A stretch of DNA of 16,123 nucleotides from DATDYQ01 sp035288965 (GTDB taxonomy: Archaea; Nanobdellota; Nanobdellia; SCGC-AAA011-G17; JAGVZF01), in assembly GCA_035288965.1 (NCBI GenBank), contig DATDYQ010000075.1, forward strand, positions 1 to 16,123. Direction: 5' to 3'. This document shows positions 1 through 5,324 of this stretch, piece by piece. Under the pieces are notes generated by a model. That model saw nothing but the letters and a program-made list of their open reading frames with translations, did no database searches and was not told the DNA's origin. The number at the start of each line of letters is the position of its first letter. Position 1 is the stretch's first letter. A program made the position numbers and the translations under genes.

Positions 1-464
1 CTCATTTCATCAATAGTATCTTCAATATATTTTACAGTTCTATCAAATTCAGCTTCAGTTTCTCTTTTGTTTTTTCCAATTTCAAGCATCTCTAATTTAA
101 CAACATTCTCTCTTTGTTTTTTCATTTTATCAACGAAATTACTTAAGGCAATCATTCTATCTCTAATCGTCATAGATGGCCATATACCATTTCCATTATC
201 ATAAGCTCTTACAGCAGCATCTAAAGCATTCATTGATTCTTCGCCTGTTAACATCGGATAATTTCCTAAAAATTCTCTTTCTGGTTTTCCATCTCTCATT
301 AAACAAACGCTAGAATAAACAGGAGAAGTTCTTTCAGCTCTTCTTATCTCTCCGTTAATTAAATATGTATCTCCCTCTTTATATGGAATAATATCATTAA
401 ATCTCTCTGGTAATTCTTTAGGAAAAATATTTTCTATTCTTTCTTGTAATGTAAGTGTTTTCAT
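1..464 (-). CDS. Aldehyde dehydrogenase family, GapN-like (N-terminal part)
   Basis: This is the first 154 residues of an aldehyde dehydrogenase superfamily protein; the gene runs off the window before the catalytic Cys/Glu region. The N-terminus MKTLTLQERIENIFPKELPE, the YLINGEI strand and the later LDAAVRAYDNGNGIWPSMT and EIGKNKRETEAEFDRTVKYI segments resemble the archaeal/plant branch of non-phosphorylating NADP-dependent glyceraldehyde-3-phosphate dehydrogenase (ALDH family 11). That enzyme would oxidise glyceraldehyde-3-phosphate directly to 3-phosphoglycerate in the cytoplasm during glycolysis. The ATG at 464 is supported by a GGAG ribosome binding site (471-474) and a TATA box at 504-511. 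It is transcribed divergently from the acetyltransferase at 575. The family call is firm. The exact substrate is inferred from the N-terminal half only, and another ALDH specificity is possible. Confidence 0.75.
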   Translation of the reverse strand, partial: MKTLTLQERIENIFPKELPERFNDIIPYKEGDTYLINGEIRRAERTSPVYSSVCLMRDGKPEREFLGNYPMLTGEESMNALDAAVRAYDNGNGIWPSMTIRDRMIALSNFVDKMKKQRENVVKLEMLEIGKNKRETEAEFDRTVKYIEDTIDEM

Positions 465-503
465 CTTATTCTCCAGTTATATTGAAAATGTTAAAAATCC
501 CTA

Positions 504-511
504 TTTATAAA
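504..511 (-). promoter_or_regulatory. TATA box for the ALDH gene
   Basis: TTTATAAA is centred about 43 bp upstream of the ATG at 464. A start point about 26 bp downstream gives a leader of roughly 17 nt that contains GGAG (471-474), so this is a leadered gene. It lies back to back with the acetyltransferase box at 545-552. Confidence 0.6.
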
Positions 512-544
512 TCTTCCTACATTAACCACTTTTAAAAAGTAACA

Positions 545-552
545 TTTATAAA
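545..552 (+). promoter_or_regulatory. TATA box for the GNAT gene (leaderless)
   Basis: TTTATAAA is centred 26.5 bp upstream of the ATG at 575. The transcript is therefore expected to begin at or next to the start codon, and no Shine-Dalgarno sequence is present. Confidence 0.65.
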
Positions 553-574
553 TAGATGATTTTCTTTAAAAGTT

Positions 575-1126
575 ATGGTAGAACGTAAAATTCACTTAAG
601 ACCATTGTCCTTAGATGACTTAGATAATTTAATGACATGGATAAATGATCCTGAGGTTACTAAAAATTTAGCAAAATTTAATCAGGAAATTACAAGAAAA
701 CAAGAAAGAGAATTTTTAGAATTAATGTTGGTTTCAGAAAAGGATAAAGTTTTCTCAATAGAAAATGAAAAACAAGAATATATTGGTCAAATTGGAATTA
801 ATAACATCTATTGGCCAGCTAGAACCGGAAGACTTGGATTAATAATAAAAAAAGAACATCAAAATAAAGGCTATGCAATGTTGTCTATTAGAAATATCTT
901 AGAAATAGCTTTTAATGATTTAGAATTAAATAAAATTTGGGCAATTTTTTACACTACAAATACAAAAATGAAACATATTACTGATAATTTCTTTTTTAAG
1001 CAGGAGGGGTTGCTTCGTCAAGAATACTTTCATAATGAAAAGTATCATGATATGTTCAGAGTTGCTATTTTAAGACAAGATTGGATTGTAAGAAGATCTA
1101 GATTCGCAATCCCTGGTTATGAATAA
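575..1126 (+). CDS. GNAT family N-acetyltransferase (RimJ/RimL-like)
   Basis: This 183-residue cytoplasmic protein is predicted to transfer an acetyl group from acetyl-CoA to an amine. The opening IHLRPLSLDDLDNLMTWIND is typical of the RimJ/RimL branch, which acetylates protein N-termini or small molecules. The acetyl-CoA pyrophosphate-binding loop is seen as HQNKGYA (residues 95-101), in place of the usual Q/RxxGxG/A. It is followed by the helix-strand unit ILEIAFNDLELNKIWAIFYT and by EGLLRQEYFHNEKYHDMFRVA, the usual C-terminal strands. About 13 basic/aromatic residues extend beyond the normal end. The ATG is fixed by a TATA box 26.5 bp upstream, implying a leaderless mRNA. It converges on the small zinc ribbon gene at 1143-1289. 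The real acceptor cannot be told from sequence. Confidence 0.85.
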   Translation: MVERKIHLRPLSLDDLDNLMTWINDPEVTKNLAKFNQEITRKQEREFLELMLVSEKDKVFSIENEKQEYIGQIGINNIYWPARTGRLGLIIKKEHQNKGYAMLSIRNILEIAFNDLELNKIWAIFYTTNTKMKHITDNFFFKQEGLLRQEYFHNEKYHDMFRVAILRQDWIVRRSRFAIPGYE

Positions 1127-1142
1127 TAAAAGAATAGAAGAA

Positions 1143-1289
1143 TTACTTCTTACCAATAATTTTGAACATTTTAGTATCACATTTGCTACATAATCCTGAC
1201 ATAGCTTTCATACCATTTTTCATAATAACTTCTTTTTCATTCTTCATTTCTCTTTGTTGCTTACAGCGCATACAACGTCCTTCAGTCAT
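1143..1289 (-). CDS. 48-aa zinc ribbon protein (DUF5679-like)
   Basis: This short gene encodes 48 residues with two CxxC knuckles: CMRC at Cys6/Cys9 and CSKC at Cys34/Cys37. Between them lies REMKNEKEVIMKNGMKAMSG, and after them the tail KMFKIIGKK. The spacing and the EVxMKNGxxA...GxCxxCxTKMFKI pattern match what I know of the DUF5679 zinc ribbon family found in archaea and some bacteria, whose function is unknown. Four cysteines would bind one zinc; a role in nucleic acid or protein binding is only a guess. The start is strongly supported by CGGAGGG (1297-1303) eight bases before the ATG, and a TATA box at 1341-1348 gives a leader of about 29 nt. A six-codon ORF (ATG at 1311) lies in that leader. 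Confidence 0.8.
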   Translation of the reverse strand: MTEGRCMRCKQQREMKNEKEVIMKNGMKAMSGLCSKCDTKMFKIIGKK

Positions 1290-1296
1290 TTTAAAT

Positions 1297-1303
1297 CCCT
1301 CCG
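1297..1303 (-). promoter_or_regulatory. Strong Shine-Dalgarno site of the zinc ribbon gene
   Basis: CGGAGGG on the minus strand is the strongest ribosome binding site in the window and decides the start at 1289. Most genes here have none. Confidence 0.7.
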
Positions 1304-1340
1304 TTTATCATAAAATACTTAAAATAGCCTAAATTGCTTA

Positions 1341-1348
1341 TTTATAAA
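1341..1348 (-). promoter_or_regulatory. TATA box for the zinc ribbon gene
   Basis: TTTATAAA on the minus strand is centred 55 bp upstream of the ATG at 1289, giving a leader of about 29 nt. A second TATA-like stretch lies at 1353-1360. Both sit between the zinc ribbon gene and the upstream gene that ends at 1377. Confidence 0.5.
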
Positions 1349-1376
1349 GTTATTTATAACTCTATTTAACAATTTT

Positions 1377-1883
1377 CTATTTAGATTCGGCCTCTTTTAT
1401 TCTTTTTTTAATATCCTTTGGTAAATATAATCCTTTTTCATCATTGAATAAATAATTAATATCTCGATTTTGAAGTCTTTGTCTTAATAACTTGCATAAG
1501 CTTTTAGTAACATTATAAATTTCCTCTAAATCTTGCATTTTCTTTCTATTTGAGATGGTAACATTACCTTCGCTCTCAACTATAACTAAAGCTGAAAGGT
1601 TTTCATGTTCTTCAGGAAATTCATATATTTTTGTAAGATTAATAACGCGAATTAATTCATTTTTATCTTTTGCCCAACCAAGATAAGGTACCCAAATATA
1701 AGGTTGTCTTGGTTTACCATGATCTGTTTCATAACTATATCTTGTACCTTTCGCAATTTTATGTTTTGAAGAATATTGATAATAATAACGTTCCATGAAA
1801 TAGATTACTGCTAAATCAACCAAATCTTGATTATATCTAAACCTTTTGTTAGCTACAATATTTCCCCTTAGATTATTAGTCAT
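1377..1883 (-). CDS. Hypothetical basic protein, 168 aa
   Basis: I do not recognise this protein. It is soluble, with no membrane span or signal peptide. It is rich in aromatic and basic residues near the N-terminus (YFMERYYYQYSSKHKIAKGT), with a central QPYIWVPYLGWAKDKNELIRV segment. A strand pair (LSALVIVESEGNVTISNRKK) is followed by a helical C-terminus ending in RIKEAESK. No catalytic or metal-binding pattern stands out; the one cysteine is isolated. The start is well placed: the minus-strand box at 1905-1912 is centred 25.5 bp upstream of the ATG, implying a leaderless mRNA. It lies downstream of the ftsY remnant and upstream of the zinc ribbon gene on the same strand. Confidence 0.7.
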   Translation of the reverse strand: MTNNLRGNIVANKRFRYNQDLVDLAVIYFMERYYYQYSSKHKIAKGTRYSYETDHGKPRQPYIWVPYLGWAKDKNELIRVINLTKIYEFPEEHENLSALVIVESEGNVTISNRKKMQDLEEIYNVTKSLCKLLRQRLQNRDINYLFNDEKGLYLPKDIKKRIKEAESK

Positions 1884-1904
1884 ATTAATAATAATAAGAT
1901 AAAA

Positions 1905-1912
1905 CTTATAAA
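1905..1912 (-). promoter_or_regulatory. TATA box for the 1377-1883 gene (leaderless)
   Basis: TTTATAAG on the minus strand is centred 25.5 bp upstream of the ATG at 1883. Confidence 0.6.
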
Positions 1913-1923
1913 ATTATTTAATG

Positions 1924-1989
1924 TCATAATCCTAAACTTTTAACAATCTCTTCTTTATCAAACTCTTTTAAATCATCATAACCCTGTCC
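1924..1989 (-). pseudogene. ftsY 3'-end remnant
   Basis: Read on the minus strand, this stretch encodes GQGYDDLKEFDKEEIVKSLG plus a final Leu and a TGA stop. By hand alignment 14 of 21 residues match the C-terminus of the intact FtsY ending at 3221 (GQLLEDLKPFDKDEVVKNLG then Leu). About 40 of 66 bases match. GQGYDDL...FD is the canonical FtsY/SRP-GTPase ending, arguably more canonical than that of the intact gene. There is no start codon or upstream FtsY domain: ten bases separate it from the stop of the MFS gene at 2000. It is best read as the leftover tail of an ftsY copy, separated from its body by the MFS gene. Coincidental similarity is unlikely, given the in-frame stop at the same point. 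Confidence 0.7.
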
Positions 1990-1999
1990 AATTTCTACA

Positions 2000-3166
2000 C
2001 TATTTATTTTTAATAAAAAACAATAAAATAACAGTTGATATTAACATAAATCCTGAAATTTTAAAAGATGTAGCAATAGTATAAATGTCTGCAAAATATC
2101 CAATTAAAGGTGCAAATATAACATATCCAATATTCATTAATAAAGAGTTTATTGAAAGAATTGTGGCTCTATTTTTTGATTCTATTTGTTTATTTAATAA
2201 ATGAGATACTATAGGAGAACCTATAGCTCTAAAAAAAGCTAAAATAATCATAAAGATAATACCTACATATCCTAAAAATATCGTAGCTAAAACTAACATA
2301 ATTCCATCTAATATTTTAGAAACAATTAAAGTTTTATTATCTCCAAATTTATTAGATAATTTATATGACAATAAAGAACCAAATGCTCCCATAAAAGCTC
2401 CAAATGCTGCAACTATTCCAAAATAAGCAACAGGCAACTTTACAAAATCATAAAAGATTTGTGTTAAATGATAAGAAGATTCGGCAATACCAAATGAAAA
2501 CAAACCATATAAAGAAAGTAATAAAAGCTGTTTATTCGAAATTAATATCTTTACAGAACTATGCATCTGCTTGAAAACATTATTATGTTGCTGTTTTTTG
2601 TATTCTGGTTCTATTGTTAAAATAAAAAGAATTAGATAGATTACAGCTAATGGAATAGACAATAAAAATGGTAATCGGATAAACTTGCTTGCCATAAAAC
2701 CACCAGCAACACCGCCTATTGTTGCTCCGATCATTGCTAAAACATTCCAACGGCCAAGTAACTTCTTATATTCATTTTCTCTTTTTAATTCTTTTAGTGA
2801 GTCATATATTACTGCCTCTTGAGTTCCGCTGGTAAGGGTATTTTTAAATGCAAAAATAATAGAGAATAATACCAGCATATAAAAGTTTGTTGAAAATGCT
2901 AATAATGTAAACGCAACAACTGTAAAAAATCCTGCTATCACAAGCATATTCTTCTTTCCAAATAAATCTGCGAGTGCACCAGTTGGAACTTCAAAGATGA
3001 TCATAACTATTGCTTGTATACTAAAAAGTAAACCAACTAACGTTATTGACTTAACAATATCATTAAAAAATAAGGTAACAACAGGCAAGAAAAAAGCCAT
3101 TTGAGAAAGAAATGCTTGTACGTAAGCAATCTTGATATTTCTATTTAATAACACCTCTTCTGACAT
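2000..3166 (-). CDS. Major facilitator superfamily transporter
   Basis: This is a 388-residue integral membrane protein with about twelve predicted hydrophobic segments, the usual MFS size. The signature loop between helices 2 and 3 is present as GALADLFGKK (residues 63-72, Asp67 in the conserved position). It is preceded by FEVPT, common in drug- and sugar-efflux MFS members. A degenerate second-half copy, SYKLSNKFGDNKT, lies near residues 264-276. The substrate cannot be read from sequence. The start at 3166 has a TATA box at 3189-3196 centred 26.5 bp upstream, so it is leaderless and separately transcribed from ftsY. It sits between intact ftsY and a stranded ftsY 3' fragment, suggesting it arrived by insertion or recombination there. 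Confidence 0.88.
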   Translation of the reverse strand: MSEEVLLNRNIKIAYVQAFLSQMAFFLPVVTLFFNDIVKSITLVGLLFSIQAIVMIIFEVPTGALADLFGKKNMLVIAGFFTVVAFTLLAFSTNFYMLVLFSIIFAFKNTLTSGTQEAVIYDSLKELKRENEYKKLLGRWNVLAMIGATIGGVAGGFMASKFIRLPFLLSIPLAVIYLILFILTIEPEYKKQQHNNVFKQMHSSVKILISNKQLLLLSLYGLFSFGIAESSYHLTQIFYDFVKLPVAYFGIVAAFGAFMGAFGSLLSYKLSNKFGDNKTLIVSKILDGIMLVLATIFLGYVGIIFMIILAFFRAIGSPIVSHLLNKQIESKNRATILSINSLLMNIGYVIFAPLIGYFADIYTIATSFKISGFMLISTVILLFFIKNK

Positions 3167-3188
3167 AATAAATTAGAAATACTATCTA

Positions 3189-3196
3189 TTTATAAT
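3189..3196 (-). promoter_or_regulatory. TATA box for the MFS gene (leaderless)
   Basis: ATTATAAA on the minus strand is centred 26.5 bp upstream of the ATG at 3166, in the short gap after ftsY. Confidence 0.6.
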
Positions 3197-3220
3197 TGTT
3201 TTCTTAAAAGATAATTAAAA

Positions 3221-4492
3221 CTAAAGCCCTAGGTTTTTTACTACTTCATCCTTATCAAATGGTTTAAGATCCTCAAGGAGCTGACCACAACCTAAAAACA
3301 TTATTGGCCTTTGTGTTACGTAAGAAACAGAAATTATAGCACCACCTTTTTCATCAACATCGCTTTTAGTCAAAATAATGCCGTCAATTCCTATTGCTTG
3401 ATTAAATTCATCTGACTGAGTTACAACATCATTTCCAGTTATACTTTCTCCTACAAATATTTTTAAATCAGGATGTGTTACTCTAACTATTTTTTTCATC
3501 TCATCAACTAAATTAGTATTTGAATGTAATCTTCCAGCTGTGTCTATTAGAACAACATCTAAATTTTTAGCTTTAGCATGTTTTATAGCATCAAAAGCAA
3601 CGGCAGCAGGATCACTTCCATAATCATGTTTTATAACTTTTATTCCTAACTTCTCTCCATGCTCTTCTAATTGTTGAATTGCGGCAGCTCTGAATGTGTC
3701 TGCAGCAGCCAAAACAACTTTCAAATCATTTTTCTGTAAAAAATGAGCAACTTTAGCTATAGTTGTTGTCTTTCCACTTCCATTAATTCCAACAAAAACA
3801 ATAATATAAGGTTTTTCCTGTTTACTTTTAACTTCACTTAATAAATTTATAGGACTAACATTAAATAAATCTTCAATTGATTTTTTTAAACTTTCAGTGA
3901 TTTCTTTCTCAACTTCATTTCTCTTTATAGGTTTATTTGTAATATCTTTCTTTAAATCATCTTTAATTTTTTCTATAACCTCTACAGCAACATTATTCTC
4001 TAATAATGCCATTTCTAAATCCCAAAACATTTCATCAAATTGTTTTTCATTAATAACTTTAGTTGTTATTTTTTCTTTAACTTGTTCGAAAAATCCTTTC
4101 TTTTTTTCTTCTTTTATTTCAATAACTGGTTCTATACTTTCTTCTTTTTCTTCTTTAGGTTTTTTCTTAAAAATGCCAAAGAAACTTTTCTTTTCTTCTT
4201 TAGTTTCAATAATTGGTATTATTTCTTCCTTAATCTCCTCTTTAACTTCAGGTTTAACTTCTTCTATTATCTCTTCTTTAGGTTTTTTTTCTTTAGCTTT
4301 CTCTTTTTTAGCCGCTTTTATCTTTTCTTTTTTCTCTTTAACCTTTTTCTCTTTCTTGGGTTTTTCTTTAATTACTTCTTCCTTAATCTCCTCTTTAACT
4401 ATCTCTACTTCTTTCTCAGGAACCTCTTCCCCTACCTTTTTAGTAAATTTCTCAATGGCTCCTTTTAATTTATCTTTTAAAAATTTAAACAT
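3221..4492 (-). CDS. ftsY: Signal recognition particle receptor FtsY
   Basis: FtsY is the SRP receptor GTPase that docks ribosome-nascent chain-SRP complexes at the membrane. From the ATG at 4492 it has 423 residues. It opens with a short amphipathic basic helix (MFKFLKDKLKGAIEKF), then a very long Glu/Lys-rich linker (about 17-130) with two FFGIFKKK/GFFEQVKEK-like hydrophobic patches. The N domain follows (about 133-210). The G domain has P-loop GINGSGKTT (235-243), DTFRAAA (265-271), DTAGR (317-321), GESITGNDV and TKSDVDEKGGA (G4, 375-385). The C-terminus, FLGCGQLLEDLKPFD, is less canonical than the remnant at 1924-1989. A TTG four codons upstream (4504) is possible. The ATG is chosen because the box at 4514-4521 is centred 25.5 bp before it. 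Confidence 0.95.
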   Translation of the reverse strand: MFKFLKDKLKGAIEKFTKKVGEEVPEKEVEIVKEEIKEEVIKEKPKKEKKVKEKKEKIKAAKKEKAKEKKPKEEIIEEVKPEVKEEIKEEIIPIIETKEEKKSFFGIFKKKPKEEKEESIEPVIEIKEEKKKGFFEQVKEKITTKVINEKQFDEMFWDLEMALLENNVAVEVIEKIKDDLKKDITNKPIKRNEVEKEITESLKKSIEDLFNVSPINLLSEVKSKQEKPYIIVFVGINGSGKTTTIAKVAHFLQKNDLKVVLAAADTFRAAAIQQLEEHGEKLGIKVIKHDYGSDPAAVAFDAIKHAKAKNLDVVLIDTAGRLHSNTNLVDEMKKIVRVTHPDLKIFVGESITGNDVVTQSDEFNQAIGIDGIILTKSDVDEKGGAIISVSYVTQRPIMFLGCGQLLEDLKPFDKDEVVKNLGL

Positions 4493-4513
4493 AAATTTTA
4501 GCAAGAAAAAGTC

Positions 4514-4521
4514 CTTTTAAA
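4514..4521 (-). promoter_or_regulatory. TATA box for ftsY (leaderless)
   Basis: TTTAAAAG on the minus strand is centred 25.5 bp upstream of the ATG at 4492. This supports that ATG over the TTG at 4504. Confidence 0.55.
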
Positions 4522-4537
4522 CCTTTTGAATTCAAAT

Positions 4538-5290
4538 TTAAAGAGTTTTTAATAGTTTATTTGCATTTTCCAAATCATTATTGCTTATCAAATCTCTAAC
4601 TTCTCTGTAAGGATCATAATATATTGGTTTGATGTTTTCAACTTTATCCTTCTTTATCTCTTTTCTTTCTATTTTAATAGGTTTTAAAACAGTTTTATAA
4701 ACCTCAGTTTTATAATTTTTTGTAGTTATATCTCTATAAATCTCCATTAACTCATTATAAATTTCTTTTCTTTTGTGATATTCAAGGTAATTCACAATAA
4801 CATTATAATCCCTTATTAATTTTCTATATAATCTTTTAGCTTCTCCGATTTTGTTTTCCGCAATTAAACTGTGTAATTCCATCATTTTAACATAAAATTT
4901 TCTTCTTGAGTTAGCATAATCATAAAATTCTAAAAATGCTTTCTTGCTCTGTTCTAAGTGATCTAACAATTTTTGTTTTTCCGTTAATAATTCTCTATAC
5001 TCTCCTTTCATGTAATCTAAATCATGAACAACATCTTTTATTCTTCTTATATCTCCGAATTTCATTAAACTTTCTCCTTCAAATATCTTATAATAAACCA
5101 ATAATAACTTTTTTTCGTCTTCAAAAGCTTTATTTAATTCCTTTTTATCACTTTCATTTAATTTTCCAAATGATAAATCTAGTTCAGCAAAAAGTTTGAC
5201 AGCATCTTCATATTTTCCATCATTTATCAAAGGATCTATCTGATTTATTATATCAATAACATCATTCTTATCTATCTTAGTTTTAAGCAT
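4538..5290 (-). CDS. Helical-repeat/coiled-coil protein upstream of ftsY, 250 aa
   Basis: No named family is recognised. The protein is almost entirely helical, highly charged and without membrane segments. Three short helix-turn-helix units share one pattern: LINDGKYEDAVKLFAEL (21-37), LIAENKIGEAKRLYRKL (142-158) and LISNNDLENANKLLKTL (234-250). They look like half-TPR hairpins spaced along a long coiled coil (about 50-135). A basic linker at 205-222 (IERKEIKKDKVENIKPI) separates the last unit. Such proteins are usually scaffolds. Its position directly upstream of ftsY, 45 bp away but with a separate promoter, raises a possible link to membrane targeting; that is inference. The start is fixed by the box at 5312-5319, centred 25.5 bp upstream. 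Confidence 0.75.
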   Translation of the reverse strand: MLKTKIDKNDVIDIINQIDPLINDGKYEDAVKLFAELDLSFGKLNESDKKELNKAFEDEKKLLLVYYKIFEGESLMKFGDIRRIKDVVHDLDYMKGEYRELLTEKQKLLDHLEQSKKAFLEFYDYANSRRKFYVKMMELHSLIAENKIGEAKRLYRKLIRDYNVIVNYLEYHKRKEIYNELMEIYRDITTKNYKTEVYKTVLKPIKIERKEIKKDKVENIKPIYYDPYREVRDLISNNDLENANKLLKTL

Positions 5291-5311
5291 GATTATTAGT
5301 TAAGTTTTAGA

Positions 5312-5319
5312 TTTATAAA
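5312..5319 (-). promoter_or_regulatory. TATA box for the helical-repeat gene (leaderless)
   Basis: TTTATAAA is centred 25.5 bp upstream of the ATG at 5290. It falls in the short gap after the lipoprotein stop at 5325. Confidence 0.65.
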
Positions 5320-5324
5320 GATTT

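Noticed and set aside
1290..1311. Six-codon ORF (ATG at 1311) in the zinc ribbon leader as a regulatory peptide
   Set aside because: It overlaps the Shine-Dalgarno sequence by chance in a short leader, has no start signal of its own, and is too short to support from one sequence.
3897..4520. Two long plus-strand ORFs (3897-4520 and 4040-4468) rich in Ser/Phe
   Set aside because: They are antisense to the Glu/Lys-rich linker of ftsY; poly-Lys/Glu codons read backwards give Phe/Ser/Leu runs. No promoter or ribosome binding site.
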